Shown here: positions 49,151 to 60,862 of the stretch, one piece after another | How positions within the stretch are numbered: position 1 is the stretch's first letter | Layout of the letters: every line of letters begins with the position of its first letter | Assembly (NCBI GenBank): GCA_902576335.1 | Contig: CACGVC010000001.1 | Coordinates: forward strand, 86,495-150,494 | DNA from: an uncultured Pelagibacteraceae bacterium | GTDB lineage: Bacteria; Pseudomonadota; Alphaproteobacteria; Pelagibacterales; Pelagibacteraceae | Direction: 5' to 3' | DNA: 64,000 nt | Notes under the pieces: model-generated | What the model saw: only the letters and a program-made list of their open reading frames with translations | Databases searched by the model: none | Told to the model about the DNA's origin: nothing | Translations under genes and position numbers: made by a program

Positions 49151-50494
49151 ATGGATATTTTTTTAACAAATAATTTAACAAATAAAAAAGAGCAATTCAT
49201 CCCGATAAAAAAAGAAAATATTGGCATGTATGTTTGTGGACCAACAGTCTATGACGATCCACATATAGGAAATGCAAGACCATTAGTTATTTTTGATATT
49301 TTATTCAAGATTTTAAAAAATAATTTTTCAAAAGTCACATATGTGAGGAACATCACAGATATTGATGATAAAATTATTTTATCTTCACAAAAACTTAAAA
49401 TATCTACAAAAGAGTTAACTGAAAAAATAACTAAAAGTTTTTTTGAAGACTGTAAATTTTTAAATTGTGAAGAACCCACTTACCAGCCAAAAGCTACAGA
49501 GCATATAGATTTAATGATTCAAATGATTAATGATTTGATTAAAAAAGGTTACGCATATGAAAACAATAAACATGTATATTTTGAAGTAAAAAAATTTTCT
49601 GAATATGGAAAATTATCAAATAAAAAGTTAGAGGATTTAATTGCAGGATCGAGAGTTGAAATAAGTGATAATAAAAGAAACTCTGAGGATTTTGTGTTAT
49701 GGAAGCCATCAATTAAGGGTGAACCTTCTTGGGATTCTCCCTGGGGATCAGGTAGACCAGGATGGCATTTAGAATGTTCTGCAATGTCAAAAAAACTTCT
49801 AGGTAATGAATTCGACATTCATGGTGGTGGTATTGATTTAATTTTTCCTCACCACGAAAATGAAATTGCTCAATCTAGATGTGCTAATGACACAGAGGTT
49901 TTTGCTAATTTTTGGATTCATAATGCCTTTATAACAATGTCAAATGAAAAAATGGCTAAGTCTCAAGGTAATATTTTAAAGATAAAAGACTTTAGAAAAA
50001 AAATGAGTGGTCAAATAATCAGGTTAGCATTGATGAGTGCACATTACAGACAACCTTTAGATTGGAACGATAAATTATTAATTGATTGTGAAAATACTTT
50101 AGATAAGTGGTACCGAATAAAATTAGACAATTTCAAACCTGTAAAAGTTCCTGATGAAATATTGAAACCTCTATACGAAGATTTAAATTCCCCAGGTTAT
50201 ATTGCTAATCTCCATGGCTTGTATGAAAAAGCAATTAAAGGCGATAACAAAGATTTATTTATATCAGCATGCAGATTTATTGGTTTATTAAATGAAACGA
50301 GTGAGCAATGGCATAATTTTAAAAAAAATAGAGTTTCATTAAGTGAGCCTGAAATCGAAAAAATGATTAACTTAAGAGATAAAGCTAGAGAAAATAAGGA
50401 TTATAAAGAGGCTGATCGAATTAGAGATGAACTTTCAGACAAAGGTGTTTTAATAGAGGACAAAGATGGTAAAACACTGTGGAAATTTAAATGA
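49151..50494 (+). CDS. cysS: Cysteinyl-tRNA synthetase
   Basis: MYVCGPTVYDDPHIGNARPLVIFD; GWHLECSAMSKKLLG; FDIHGGGIDLIFPHHENEIAQS; KMAKSQGN. Confidence 0.97.
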   Translation: MDIFLTNNLTNKKEQFIPIKKENIGMYVCGPTVYDDPHIGNARPLVIFDILFKILKNNFSKVTYVRNITDIDDKIILSSQKLKISTKELTEKITKSFFEDCKFLNCEEPTYQPKATEHIDLMIQMINDLIKKGYAYENNKHVYFEVKKFSEYGKLSNKKLEDLIAGSRVEISDNKRNSEDFVLWKPSIKGEPSWDSPWGSGRPGWHLECSAMSKKLLGNEFDIHGGGIDLIFPHHENEIAQSRCANDTEVFANFWIHNAFITMSNEKMAKSQGNILKIKDFRKKMSGQIIRLALMSAHYRQPLDWNDKLLIDCENTLDKWYRIKLDNFKPVKVPDEILKPLYEDLNSPGYIANLHGLYEKAIKGDNKDLFISACRFIGLLNETSEQWHNFKKNRVSLSEPEIEKMINLRDKARENKDYKEADRIRDELSDKGVLIEDKDGKTLWKFK

Positions 50495-52092
50495 GTAAAG
50501 AAAGATTATACATATTTGATACAACTCTTCGAGATGGAGCTCAAACCCAAGGTGTACATTTTTCAATTGATGAAAAAACAAAAATTGCACATGCTTTAGA
50601 TGATCTTGGTGTAGATTATATCGAAGGAGGTTGGCCGGGTGCTAATCCTTCTGATACAGAATTTTTTCAGAAAGGTTTGGAACTAAAAAACTCTACCTTT
50701 ACCGCTTTTGGAATGACAAAAAAAGCAGGACGAAGCGCTGAAAATGATCCAGGTTTGTCAGCAATTTTAAATTCTAATACGAAATCTGTTTGTTTAGTAG
50801 GAAAGTCTTGGGATTTCCATGTTGATGTTGCTTTGGGAATATCTAAAGATGAAAATTTAGATAACATTAAAGAAACTACAAAGCATTTTGTAAAAAATAA
50901 TAAAGAGTTCATGTTTGATGCAGAACATTTCTTTGATGGCTACAAAGCAAACCCTGAATATGCTTTAGCTTGTATCAAAGCTGCTTATGATAATGGAGCT
51001 AAATGGATAGTTCTATGTGATACTAATGGCGGTACACTTCCTCATGAAGTGACTAAGATAGTAAAAGAAGTTTCAGAACACATACCTGGTGAAAATTTAG
51101 GTATTCATGCACATAATGACACTGGTAATGCTGTTGCAAATTCAATAGCAGCCGTTTTATCAGGAGTAAGACAAATTCAAGGCACTATAAATGGTTTAGG
51201 TGAAAGATGTGGTAATGCCAATTTAATGTCAATTATTCCAACTTTCCATCTTAAGAAAGAGCTATCAGATAAATTTGAAATAAGTGTAAAAGAAAAAAAT
51301 ATCAAACATATTACACAATGTTCAAGGTTGCTTGATGAAATATTAAATAGAAAACCAAATAAACATTTACCATATGTTGGTGCTGCAGCATTTTCACACA
51401 AGGGTGGTTTACATGTATCCGCTGTTCAAAGAGATCCTAAAACTTATGAGCATATAAATCCTGAAGATGTTGGTAATAATAGAAATATAGTTGTCTCTGA
51501 TCAGTCAGGTAAATCAAATATCCTGTCTAGACTTAAAACAATTGGAATTGATATTAAGGAAAATGATCCCAAGGTTAAAAAACTATTAGAAGAAGTCAAA
51601 GATAGAGAGTTTATTGGTTATAGTTATGATGGAGCTGATGCATCTTTTGAGTTATTAGCTAGAAGAGTGATGGGAGAAATTCCAAGATATATCTCAATTA
51701 AAGAATATGACGTTTCAGTCTCAAAAAACAATCAAGATAAGATAGTTTCTAGAGCAAAAGCAAAATTGGAAGTTGATGGTGAACACATAGTCTGCGAAGG
51801 TGAGGGTAATGGACCTGTTCATGCTTTAGACAACGCTATAAGAAAAAATGTTACTAAGTTAGAAAAATATTCTGAATATTTAAAAGATTTAAAACTAGTT
51901 GACTATAAGGTAAGAATTTTAAATACAGGAACTGAAGCTACCACTAGAGTATCTATTGAAAGTACAGATTCCCAAGGAAAAAATTGGTTTACAATCGGCG
52001 TATCACCAAACATTATTGATGCATCATTTAAAGCTCTTATTGATAGTTTAGATTTCAAATTGTTTAAGGATAAAGCTCCTGCAAGTAAATAA
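50491..52092 (+). CDS. cimA: Citramalate synthase
   Basis: FDTTLRDGAQTQGVHFSIDEKTKIA; VDYIEGGWPGANPSDTEFF; IHAHNDTGNAVANSIAAV; C-terminal LeuA regulatory domain. Confidence 0.93.
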   Translation: MSKERLYIFDTTLRDGAQTQGVHFSIDEKTKIAHALDDLGVDYIEGGWPGANPSDTEFFQKGLELKNSTFTAFGMTKKAGRSAENDPGLSAILNSNTKSVCLVGKSWDFHVDVALGISKDENLDNIKETTKHFVKNNKEFMFDAEHFFDGYKANPEYALACIKAAYDNGAKWIVLCDTNGGTLPHEVTKIVKEVSEHIPGENLGIHAHNDTGNAVANSIAAVLSGVRQIQGTINGLGERCGNANLMSIIPTFHLKKELSDKFEISVKEKNIKHITQCSRLLDEILNRKPNKHLPYVGAAAFSHKGGLHVSAVQRDPKTYEHINPEDVGNNRNIVVSDQSGKSNILSRLKTIGIDIKENDPKVKKLLEEVKDREFIGYSYDGADASFELLARRVMGEIPRYISIKEYDVSVSKNNQDKIVSRAKAKLEVDGEHIVCEGEGNGPVHALDNAIRKNVTKLEKYSEYLKDLKLVDYKVRILNTGTEATTRVSIESTDSQGKNWFTIGVSPNIIDASFKALIDSLDFKLFKDKAPASK

Positions 52093-52956
52093 ATGAAAAT
52101 TAAAAAGTTCTCGATGAAACCTGCTGATATTGAAAGCAGGGTTGGAGCAGAACCTGTTATTTGTTACCCAAATGATAGCATAAATGATAATCTTGAAATA
52201 TTACATGAAGCGAGAAAACATATTAAACAAGTTGATGAAGTCATAGTTCCACCTAGAGATGCTAGAACTTTTAATGTTAAATCAGGTAATTTTTTTAGAA
52301 TAGAAAGTATTGAAGGTCCACAAGTAGGAGATTTAAATATATTTCAAGCTGATAATCTGAATGAAAAGTTTTATTCTGGTAAAACTAGAGCTCTATACGG
52401 AACACATATTTCAGTCGGAGACAAAATGTTTAGTAGTTTCCCATATTTAAGATCATTAGCAACAATTACTTGGGATACATTAGATTGGTACGATTATGAT
52501 AAAGACGGGGGCTCGGTTCATGATGTTATTGGTACTAGATGTGATCCTTATACTTACAAGCTAACATCAAACAACGATTACCATTATTGTTGTCATTCAA
52601 ATTTAACGAGAGCTTTAGTTAAGGAAAAGAATATCAAAGTGGATGAGGCAGAAAAAATTGTGCACGATGTATTAAATGTATTTATGCTTACTGGTTTTAC
52701 CAATGATACAAAGCAATATTTTATGAAATCAAGCCCGGTTAGACCAGGCGATTATTTAGAATTTTTTGCTGAGACTGATCTGCTAGGAGCCTTATCTGCA
52801 TGTCCCGGTGGTGATTGCGGTTCTGAACATTCATCTGATGTAGCAAAATGCTATCCATTAAAAGTTTCTATTTGGGATGTAGATAAAAAATTTTTGGAAG
52901 GTATAAAAAATTCTAAGATATCATCTTACAATAGAGACCATGGTTTGACTGATTAA
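52093..52956 (+). CDS. DUF1989 / urea carboxylase-associated family protein
   Basis: GNFFRIESIEGPQVGDLNIF; RCDPYTYKL; CCHSNLTRAL; SACPGGDCGSEH. Confidence 0.8.
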   Translation: MKIKKFSMKPADIESRVGAEPVICYPNDSINDNLEILHEARKHIKQVDEVIVPPRDARTFNVKSGNFFRIESIEGPQVGDLNIFQADNLNEKFYSGKTRALYGTHISVGDKMFSSFPYLRSLATITWDTLDWYDYDKDGGSVHDVIGTRCDPYTYKLTSNNDYHYCCHSNLTRALVKEKNIKVDEAEKIVHDVLNVFMLTGFTNDTKQYFMKSSPVRPGDYLEFFAETDLLGALSACPGGDCGSEHSSDVAKCYPLKVSIWDVDKKFLEGIKNSKISSYNRDHGLTD

Positions 52957-52957
52957 C

Positions 52958-53671
52958 ATGTTAAAAAATAATATTTCATTTATTTTACACAGGCCACAAT
53001 TGTCAGAAAATATTGGTGCATGTGCAAGAGCAATAAAAAATTTTAGCTTTAAAAAGTTAATTTTGATAAATCCTAAGCCTATTTTTCCAAATGACAAAAT
53101 TTTTGCTACATCAGTAGGTGCAAAAAATATTATTAATCAAAGTAAAGTGTATGAGAATATTGAAAAAGCACTCAAAGATATTGATATTGTAATTGCTACT
53201 TCAGCGCGATTTAGAAATAAAAATATAAAACATATAAATTTAGATGATTTGAAGAAAATAGATTTTAAAAAAAAAGTTGGTTTTTTATTTGGATCCGAAG
53301 CCTCAGGTCTTTCAAATGAAGAGGTGAGTTATGCTAATTATACTTTACAAATTCCAACCAATCCAGAATTTAATTCATTAAATCTTTCTCATAGTTTAAT
53401 TATTATAGCTCAAGTAGTCTCTAGTATAATTAAAGTTAGAGTAAAACCATTTCAAAAATCAAAAAAAGTTAAATCAGCATCAAAAAAAGAAATTCAATCA
53501 ATGATAAACTTGTGTTTAAGTAATTTAGAAGACATCAATTTTTTTAAACCAAATGAAAAGAAGCCTGTAATGTTACAGAATTTAAGAAACATTTTTTATA
53601 AAATGGAATTATCCGATAAAGAAACACGTATTTTATCAAGCGTATTCGCAAGTTTAGGTAAAAAACGTTGA
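52958..53671 (+). CDS. tRNA/rRNA methyltransferase, TrmJ/SpoU-type
   Basis: LHRPQLSENIGACARAIKNFSFKKLILINPK; LFGSEASGLSNEEVSYANYTLQIPTNPEFNSLNLSHSLIII. Confidence 0.88.
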   Translation: MLKNNISFILHRPQLSENIGACARAIKNFSFKKLILINPKPIFPNDKIFATSVGAKNIINQSKVYENIEKALKDIDIVIATSARFRNKNIKHINLDDLKKIDFKKKVGFLFGSEASGLSNEEVSYANYTLQIPTNPEFNSLNLSHSLIIIAQVVSSIIKVRVKPFQKSKKVKSASKKEIQSMINLCLSNLEDINFFKPNEKKPVMLQNLRNIFYKMELSDKETRILSSVFASLGKKR

Positions 53672-53699
53672 TTGACAAAATAATGTGTAAGTTTATAAG
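53672..53699 (+). promoter_or_regulatory. Putative sigma70 promoter of rpsD
   Basis: TTGACA (53672-53677) - 16 bp - TATAAG (53694-53699), starting right after trmJ stop. Confidence 0.6.
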
Positions 53700-53711
53700 A
53701 CCCAGTATTAA

Positions 53712-54329
53712 ATGACAAAAAGATTAAACTCTAAACACAAAGTTGATAGACGATTAAAAGTAAACCTTTGGGGAAGACCTAAAAGTCCTTTTAATACTAG
53801 AGCTTACGGACCAGGACAGCACGGTCAAAGCAAAACATCTAAACCCTCAGACTATGGTATTCAACTTCAAGCAAAACAAAAATTAAAAGCTTATTATGGT
53901 AATATCAACGAAAGACAATTTAGAAATATTTATAAAAAAGCCAGCATGTTAAAAGGGGATACAAGTGAAAACCTAATTGGTTTATTAGAAAGAAGATTAG
54001 ATGCGGTTATATATAGAGCGAAATTCGCAACAACGATCTTTTCTGCACGTCAACTTATTAATCATGGTCATATAAGAGTAAATGGAAAAAAAGTCAATAT
54101 TTCAAGTTATCCAGTTAAGGAAGAGGATACGATTGAGATTAGAGATAAGTCTAAGCAATTAGCAATAGTTGATATAGCTTTAGCAAATAAAGAGAGAGAA
54201 ACTCCAGAATACATTCAAATGGATGAAAAGAATAAAAAATTTAAATTCATAAGAGTACCAAAGTTTGAGGAAGTTCCTTATCCAATTGTTATGGAACCAA
54301 ATTTAGTTATCGAATATTACTCTAGATAA
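53712..54329 (+). CDS. rpsD: 30S ribosomal protein S4
   Basis: [58 protein letters not shown]. Confidence 0.97.
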   Translation: MTKRLNSKHKVDRRLKVNLWGRPKSPFNTRAYGPGQHGQSKTSKPSDYGIQLQAKQKLKAYYGNINERQFRNIYKKASMLKGDTSENLIGLLERRLDAVIYRAKFATTIFSARQLINHGHIRVNGKKVNISSYPVKEEDTIEIRDKSKQLAIVDIALANKERETPEYIQMDEKNKKFKFIRVPKFEEVPYPIVMEPNLVIEYYSR

Positions 54330-54331
54330 AA

Positions 54332-54664
54332 TTACTTTTTATAATTCACACCTTTATCATCAAAGACTTTTTTTAATTCACCATTTTCATACATTTCTTT
54401 AACGATATCACAACCACCAACGAATTCTTTTTTAACATATAATTGTGGTATTGTTGGCCAGTCACTGAAAGTCTTTATACCCTCTCTTAAAGATTGATCT
54501 TCTAAAACATTAACTCCTTTATAATTTACTTCTAAAATTTTAAGTAAATTTGCTACTGCCATCGAAAATCCACATTGTGGAGCATCAGGTGTTCCCTTCA
54601 TGAATAAACACACATCATTATTATCGATATGATTTTGAATTAAATTTTTAATTTGATCGTCCAT
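54332..54664 (-). CDS. grxD: Monothiol glutaredoxin
   Basis: CLFMKGTPDAPQCGFSMAV; WPTIPQLYVKKEFVGGCDIV. Confidence 0.95.
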   Translation of the reverse strand: MDDQIKNLIQNHIDNNDVCLFMKGTPDAPQCGFSMAVANLLKILEVNYKGVNVLEDQSLREGIKTFSDWPTIPQLYVKKEFVGGCDIVKEMYENGELKKVFDDKGVNYKK

Positions 54665-54894
54665 TATTGCTCCTTTGTTTTTATCGCTAAGGCGTGAAGT
54701 TCATTTCCCATTTTACCTTTTAAAGAATTATATACCATTTTATGCTGTTCAATTTTGCTTTTACCATTAAATTTAGAAGAAGTAATGGTTGCAGAGTAAT
54801 GGTTTCCGTCACCAGCTAAATCTTGGATCTCAACCAATGCATCGGGCAATGCTTCTTTAATATGTTTTTCAATTTCTTTTAAATCCATTGCCAT
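54664..54894 (-). CDS. BolA/IbaG family protein
   Basis: IEKHIKEALPDALVEIQDLAGDGNHYSATITSSKFNGKSKIEQHKMVYNSLKGKMGNELHALAIKT. Confidence 0.92.
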   Translation of the reverse strand: MAMDLKEIEKHIKEALPDALVEIQDLAGDGNHYSATITSSKFNGKSKIEQHKMVYNSLKGKMGNELHALAIKTKEQ

Positions 54895-54896
54895 AA

Positions 54897-57086
54897 TTAA
54901 TTCATGTAGTTAGTTAACCAATTAGTATTATATGATTTTAATTCGTCAATTGTAACTTTTGTCTTCGCATTTATAATCATATTTTTATCAGTAATTTTAC
55001 CCAATTCATCAAAATGAACAGAGTTTTTATCTAATATACTAATAACCTTTTTTAAATTTTTAGACTCGATTTCTATAACATATCTACCTTGATCTTCAGA
55101 AAATAAATATTCAATTTCACTCATGAAATATTTAGGTTTATTAAATTCTATTCCTTTATTTCCTTTTATACACATTTTACTTACAGCTGTAATAATTCCT
55201 CCAATAGATACATCATGAGCGCTTCTAACAAGATTATTTTTTATAAGTTGGAGAACTGTTTCACCATTATTTTTTTCATTAAAGAGATTTATTTCAGGTG
55301 GTGGTCCATTCTTTTCATTTAAGATATTTCTAGCAAAAAGACTTTGATCAATGTGACCTTCAGTTTTACCGATTATTAAAACGAGGTTATCAATTTCTTT
55401 AAAGTTCATAGTAACCATTTGTTTATAATCTTTTATCAGACCCACACCACCAATTGAAGGTGTTGGTTTAATTCCAATTTCTTTTGTTTGGTTATAAAAT
55501 GATACATTTCCCGAGACGACTGGAAATTTTAAATATTCACAAGCTTCACCTATTCCCTGGACACATTCAACAAACTCCCCCATGTTTTCTTCTTTCTCTG
55601 GACTTCCAAAGTTTAAACAATTTGTTATAGCAATTGGAGTTGCCCCAACTGAAATAAGATTTCTCCAACTTTCACAAACAACTTGTTTTCCACCTGTTAG
55701 GGGGTGAGCCCAACAATAAATAGCTGAAGAGTCAACAGTTGCAGCCACTGCTTTATCGGTTCCGTGAACCCTTACAACACCAGAGTCACCACCGGGTTTT
55801 TGTATTGTATCTCCCATTACTGTGTGATCATATTGTTGCCAAATCCATTCTTTACTACAAACATTAGGATTTGATAAAATTTTATTTAAAACTTCTTTGA
55901 TTTTAAACTTTTTAAATTCTTCCTTTTTGATTAAATTTTTTTTTGGTAATTTTGTTTTTTTCCACTTTCGATCATACATTGGAGAATTTTCAACTAAAGT
56001 ATTAATCGGAATACTAGCTACTTGTTTTTCATTATAATATAATTCAATGTTTTTTGTATTAGTTGTTTTACCAATTACAGCAAAATCTAAATCCCATTTA
56101 TCAAATATTTTTTTTGCTAAATCTTCTTTTCCATTTTCTAAAACAATCAACATTCTTTCTTGGCTTTCAGAAAGCATAATTTCATAAGGTGTCATTTTAC
56201 TTTCTCTGCATGGAACCTTATTTAGATTTAATTCAATTCCTAAATTACCTTTTGAGGCCATTTCGATACTTGATGATGTAAGACCTGCTGCACCCATGTC
56301 TTGTATTGCAATAATTGAGTCTCCGGCCATTAATTCTAGACAAGCTTCAAGTAAAAGTTTTTCTGTAAAAGGATCTCCAACTTGAACGGTTGGTTTTTTT
56401 TCCTCTATTTTTTCATCAAAACTAGCTGATGCCATACTTGCTCCATGAATACCATCCCGTCCTGTCTTTGAACCAACGTAAATCACAGGTTTGTTAAGAC
56501 CAGCTGCTTTTGAATAAAAAATTTTATTTTTCTTAACTAATCCAAGTGTCATCGCATTGACTAAAATGTTGCCATTGTAAGAACTATCAAAAGACGTTTG
56601 CCCTGCAATAGTTGGAACACCCATGCAATTTCCATAACCCCCAATTCCATGAACCACTCCTCTTAAAAGATTTTTTGTTTTTTTGTGCTGTGAAGATCCA
56701 AAATGAATCGAGTTTAAATTTGCAATTGGTCTTGCACCCATTGTAAAAACATCTCTCATAATACCACCAACACCAGTGGCTGCCCCTTGATAAGGTTCAA
56801 TAAAAGATGGATGATTATGACTTTCAATTTTGAAAACGATTGCATCTCCATCCTCAATATCAATTACACCTGCATTTTCTCCTGGTCCTTGAATTACTTT
56901 TTTTCCAGAAGTTGGTAGTTTTTTTAAATGAAGTCTTGATGATTTATAGGAACAGTGTTCATTCCACATTGCAGAGAAAATTCCAAGTTCAGTGAGATTG
57001 GGAATTCTTTTTAGCAGATCACAAATTTTTTTATATTCCTCTTTTTTTAAACCGTGATCTATAGCTATCTGTTCGTTAACTTCCAT
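54897..57086 (-). CDS. purL: Phosphoribosylformylglycinamidine synthase subunit PurL
   Basis: [59 protein letters not shown]. Confidence 0.97.
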   Translation of the reverse strand: MEVNEQIAIDHGLKKEEYKKICDLLKRIPNLTELGIFSAMWNEHCSYKSSRLHLKKLPTSGKKVIQGPGENAGVIDIEDGDAIVFKIESHNHPSFIEPYQGAATGVGGIMRDVFTMGARPIANLNSIHFGSSQHKKTKNLLRGVVHGIGGYGNCMGVPTIAGQTSFDSSYNGNILVNAMTLGLVKKNKIFYSKAAGLNKPVIYVGSKTGRDGIHGASMASASFDEKIEEKKPTVQVGDPFTEKLLLEACLELMAGDSIIAIQDMGAAGLTSSSIEMASKGNLGIELNLNKVPCRESKMTPYEIMLSESQERMLIVLENGKEDLAKKIFDKWDLDFAVIGKTTNTKNIELYYNEKQVASIPINTLVENSPMYDRKWKKTKLPKKNLIKKEEFKKFKIKEVLNKILSNPNVCSKEWIWQQYDHTVMGDTIQKPGGDSGVVRVHGTDKAVAATVDSSAIYCWAHPLTGGKQVVCESWRNLISVGATPIAITNCLNFGSPEKEENMGEFVECVQGIGEACEYLKFPVVSGNVSFYNQTKEIGIKPTPSIGGVGLIKDYKQMVTMNFKEIDNLVLIIGKTEGHIDQSLFARNILNEKNGPPPEINLFNEKNNGETVLQLIKNNLVRSAHDVSIGGIITAVSKMCIKGNKGIEFNKPKYFMSEIEYLFSEDQGRYVIEIESKNLKKVISILDKNSVHFDELGKITDKNMIINAKTKVTIDELKSYNTNWLTNYMN

Positions 57087-57769
57087 TATTTAATATTATT
57101 TAAAAGATTTTTAAAAAAGATTGATCCATCCTCCCCAGATAAACTTTCATCTATCATTCTCTCAGGATGAGGCATCATACCTAAAACGTTTTTTTCTTTG
57201 TTAAAAATACCTGCAATATTATTTAATGAACCATTTGGATTAAATTTTTCCTCTGTTTTTCCATTATCATTGCAATAATAAATTGCTATCTGATTATTAT
57301 CCTCTATTTCTTTAAGTTGATCATTGGTGCAAAAATAGTTTCCCTCATTGTGGGCAACATGAAGCTCAAAAACCTCTTTATCTAAATTTTTAAAATATGG
57401 GTTATCTTTATTATCAATTTTTACAAAAACATTTTTACAAATAAATTCTAAATATTTATTTCTCAACAAAATTCCTGGAACCAATCCACTTTCAACCAGT
57501 ATCTGAAAACCATTACAAATTCCCATCACTAAACCACCTGATTTTGCAAAATTGATTACTGATTGCATTATCTTTGATTTAGAAGCCATGCTCCCACACC
57601 TCAAATAATCTCCATATGAAAATCCTCCTGGAAGTACTACCAAATCAGATTTAGGTAATTCATTATCGTTATGCCAGACCATTTTATTTTTAAAACCAAA
57701 CTTACTCAGTGCGACGTGCATATCTCTGTCACAATTTGAACCTGGAAAAGTAATTACTGCTGATTTCAT
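57086..57769 (-). CDS. purQ: Phosphoribosylformylglycinamidine synthase subunit PurQ
   Basis: [44 protein letters not shown]. Confidence 0.97.
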   Translation of the reverse strand: MKSAVITFPGSNCDRDMHVALSKFGFKNKMVWHNDNELPKSDLVVLPGGFSYGDYLRCGSMASKSKIMQSVINFAKSGGLVMGICNGFQILVESGLVPGILLRNKYLEFICKNVFVKIDNKDNPYFKNLDKEVFELHVAHNEGNYFCTNDQLKEIEDNNQIAIYYCNDNGKTEEKFNPNGSLNNIAGIFNKEKNVLGMMPHPERMIDESLSGEDGSIFFKNLLNNIK

Positions 57770-57772
57770 TAA

Positions 57773-58015
57773 TTATTGTATCTCAATAATCTTATAATTC
57801 TCTATTACAAGATTCGCTAAGAGCTTGTTACACATATCTTCAACAATTTTTTGAGCTTTCTTGGGATCATTTTCTTTAACATCAATTTCAAAATATTTTC
57901 CTTGTCTAACCTCATTAACATCTTTAAATCCCATTCCATCTAAGGTCTGCTGAATAACTTTTCCTTGCGGATCCAGAACATCTTTTTTTAAAGTGATAAT
58001 TGCAGAAACCTTCAT
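57773..58015 (-). CDS. purS: Phosphoribosylformylglycinamidine synthase subunit PurS
   Basis: 80 aa; [38 protein letters not shown]. Confidence 0.95.
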   Translation of the reverse strand: MKVSAIITLKKDVLDPQGKVIQQTLDGMGFKDVNEVRQGKYFEIDVKENDPKKAQKIVEDMCNKLLANLVIENYKIIEIQ

Positions 58016-58797
58016 TTACTCTTTTTTTTAACTGAAGATAATTTTGTAACATTTACTGCAGTAACATTAGATTGTTCATGTAAAATTCCCAGTCTTTTTG
58101 CGACTTCAGTATATGCTGGTATTAAATCTCCTAAATCTTTTCTGAATCTATCTTTATCTAGTTTCTTTTCAGTAACAGAGTCCCATAATCGACAAGTATC
58201 TGGACTAATTTCATCAGCTAAAATAACCTCATTCTTACCGTTTATTTTTATTCTTCCAAACTCAAGTTTAAAGTCTATCAACTTGATCCCAACGCCTCTA
58301 AACATACCAATCATGAAATCGTTAATTCTTAAGATCATTTTTTTTACTTTTTCAATTTCTTTTTTTGAGGCCCACTCAAAAGCATAGATATGGTCCTCAG
58401 CTATTAAGGGGTCTCCAAGTTCATCGTCTTTCAGACAGTATTCAATCAGGGGTTCTTTAAGAACCGTTCCATCTTCAATTCCAAGTCTTTTCGTTAATGA
58501 ACCGGTAGCAACATTTCTCACAACAAACTCAATTGGAATAATTTCTACTAATTTTATTAATTGTTCTCTCATATTTAATCTTTTTACTAAATGATTTTTA
58601 ATTCCTATTTGAGACAGATTAGAAAGTATGTGCTCTGAAATACGATTATTCAATACACCTTTTCCCTCTATGGTACTTTTTTTCTGATTATTAAAAGCAG
58701 TAGCGTCGTCTTTAAAATATTGGATAACTAAATTTTTATCAGAAGAAGCATAAATAATTTTTGCTTTACCCTCATATAATTTTTTACCTTTTTTCAT
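58012..58797 (-). CDS. purC: Phosphoribosylaminoimidazole-succinocarboxamide synthase
   Basis: [44 protein letters not shown]. Confidence 0.97.
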   Translation of the reverse strand: MKKGKKLYEGKAKIIYASSDKNLVIQYFKDDATAFNNQKKSTIEGKGVLNNRISEHILSNLSQIGIKNHLVKRLNMREQLIKLVEIIPIEFVVRNVATGSLTKRLGIEDGTVLKEPLIEYCLKDDELGDPLIAEDHIYAFEWASKKEIEKVKKMILRINDFMIGMFRGVGIKLIDFKLEFGRIKINGKNEVILADEISPDTCRLWDSVTEKKLDKDRFRKDLGDLIPAYTEVAKRLGILHEQSNVTAVNVTKLSSVKKKSK

Positions 58798-60089
58798 TAT
58801 CTGAATACTCTTTTAAATATTAAATTCACATTTTTAAAATGTTTAGCGTAATTAAAAATGGATTGTAATTTTTTTGGTGAAATCTTACTCATTATATATC
58901 TGTCGGTCTGAATGACGCTATATAAGTCCAAATCTTTCGCAAAACATTTTTTTGCATAATTTTGAATCATTCTATAAGATTTTTCTCTACTTAATCCAGT
59001 TTTAGTTAATTCTAACATTAATTCTTGAGAAAAAATTAATCCTTTTGTTAGATTTAAATTTTGTAACATCTTTTTTGGATAAACAATCATATTATTCAAT
59101 ATATTAGCTAGTCTTACTAAAGCGAAATCAAGAGTGATGTTTGCGTCTGGTCCTATATTTCTCTCTACACTTGAATGTGAAATGTCTCTTTCATGCCATA
59201 AAGCAATATTTTCTAAAGCAGGCGCAACAGCACTTCTTACCATTCTTGATAAGCCTGTAAGATTTTCACTTAAGATAGGATTTTTTTTATGTGGCATCGC
59301 TGAGGATCCCTTTTGATTTTTTGAGAAGTATTCTTGTAACTCATAAACTTCAGTTCTTTGAAGATGTCTTATTTCTGTCACAACTCTCTCTATTGATCCC
59401 GCAATAATACCCAAGACTGAAAAATAAAAAGCATGACGATCACGAGGAATTATTTGAGTTGAAATTGGCTCAACTTTTAATCCAAGTTTTTTAGCAACAT
59501 GTTGTTCGACCTTTGGAGAAATATTTGCAAAAGTCCCAACAGCACCTGATATCGCACATGTAGAGACCTCATCAACTGCATCGATTAATCTCTTTTTATT
59601 TCTTTTAAACTCCTCATAAAAAGATGCTAACTTAAGACCAAATGTAATTGGTTCAGCATGTATACCGTGACTTCTTCCCATACAAGGAGTAAATTTATAT
59701 TTACGTGCTTGTTTTTTTAGTACTTTTAAAATTTGATCTAAATCTTTGATAAGAATTTTTCCTGATTGGACTAATTGAATATTAAAACTTGTATCTAAAA
59801 CATCAGACGATGTCATCCCTTGATGGAGATACCTTGCTTTAAGACCTGCTTTTTCAGTTACAGACGTTAAAAAAGCAATCACATCATGTTTAACTTGACT
59901 TTCTATTTGATGAATTCTTTTGACATTAATTCTTGCTTTTTTTCTAACCGTTGAGGAAACTCCTTTTGGAATTTGGTTTAATTTTTCCATTGCTTGAGCT
60001 GCAGCAATTTCTACATCAAGCCAAATCTTATACTTATTTTCTTCAGACCATATGTCTGTTAATTCTTTACGAGAGTATCTTTTTATCAT
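58797..60089 (-). CDS. purB: Adenylosuccinate lyase
   Basis: [54 protein letters not shown]. Confidence 0.96.
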   Translation of the reverse strand: MIKRYSRKELTDIWSEENKYKIWLDVEIAAAQAMEKLNQIPKGVSSTVRKKARINVKRIHQIESQVKHDVIAFLTSVTEKAGLKARYLHQGMTSSDVLDTSFNIQLVQSGKILIKDLDQILKVLKKQARKYKFTPCMGRSHGIHAEPITFGLKLASFYEEFKRNKKRLIDAVDEVSTCAISGAVGTFANISPKVEQHVAKKLGLKVEPISTQIIPRDRHAFYFSVLGIIAGSIERVVTEIRHLQRTEVYELQEYFSKNQKGSSAMPHKKNPILSENLTGLSRMVRSAVAPALENIALWHERDISHSSVERNIGPDANITLDFALVRLANILNNMIVYPKKMLQNLNLTKGLIFSQELMLELTKTGLSREKSYRMIQNYAKKCFAKDLDLYSVIQTDRYIMSKISPKKLQSIFNYAKHFKNVNLIFKRVFR

Positions 60090-60862
60090 TAATTGTATGG
60101 TGGTTTAGAATATCCTTTAGCAGATTCTGTAAAGATTTCATAACCATTTTCAGTTATTCCTATTGTATGCTCGAATTGTGCTGATAAAGATTTATCTTTT
60201 GTAACAGCAGTCCAACCATCGTTCAAAACTTTAGTATCAAATTTTCCAGCATTTATCATTGGCTCTATTGTAAAAGTCATACCCGGTCTTAATTCCATAC
60301 CAGTATTTTTATTACCATAGTGTAAAATATTAGGTTCTTCATGAAACACTGTTCCAATTCCATGACCACAAAAATCTCTTACGACTGAAAAACCTCTTTC
60401 TTCGACATAGGATTGAATTTCGTGTCCAATATCACCAAGTTTAATACCTGGTTTAAGGATTTTAATTGCTTTCATCATTCCTTCATAAGTAGCATCAATT
60501 AAATTATTTAATTTTACTGATGTTTTGCCAACACAAAACATTCTACTAGTATCCCCATAATGATTATCAATGATTGCAGTAACATCTACATTTAAAGCAT
60601 CACCATCTTGTAAAATTTTATCTTTCGAAGGTATACCATGACAGACAACATGATTCAAAGACGTACAAAGTGATTTTTCAAAACCTCTGTAAAAAAGTGG
60701 AGCAGAGTGACCTCCGTTATCTCTTATAAACTCATAGCCAAGCTTATCTATGTAGCTTGTTGTAACACCTTCTTTAATATTTTCAGTGAGCATATCTAAA
60801 GTTTTTGCAGCAAGATTTCCTGCAATTCTCATTTTTTCAAACTTTTCTGAGTAATTATTCAT
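60089..60862 (-). CDS. map: Type I methionine aminopeptidase
   Basis: CTSLNHVVCHGIPSKDKILQDGDALNVDVTAIIDNHYGDTSRMF; DFCGHGIGTVFHEEPNILHYG; FTIEPMINAG. Confidence 0.96.
   Translation of the reverse strand: MNNYSEKFEKMRIAGNLAAKTLDMLTENIKEGVTTSYIDKLGYEFIRDNGGHSAPLFYRGFEKSLCTSLNHVVCHGIPSKDKILQDGDALNVDVTAIIDNHYGDTSRMFCVGKTSVKLNNLIDATYEGMMKAIKILKPGIKLGDIGHEIQSYVEERGFSVVRDFCGHGIGTVFHEEPNILHYGNKNTGMELRPGMTFTIEPMINAGKFDTKVLNDGWTAVTKDKSLSAQFEHTIGITENGYEIFTESAKGYSKPPYN

Noticed and set aside
49549-49818. Minus-strand 89-aa ORF inside cysS
   Set aside because: Antisense to cysS catalytic region; shadow ORF.
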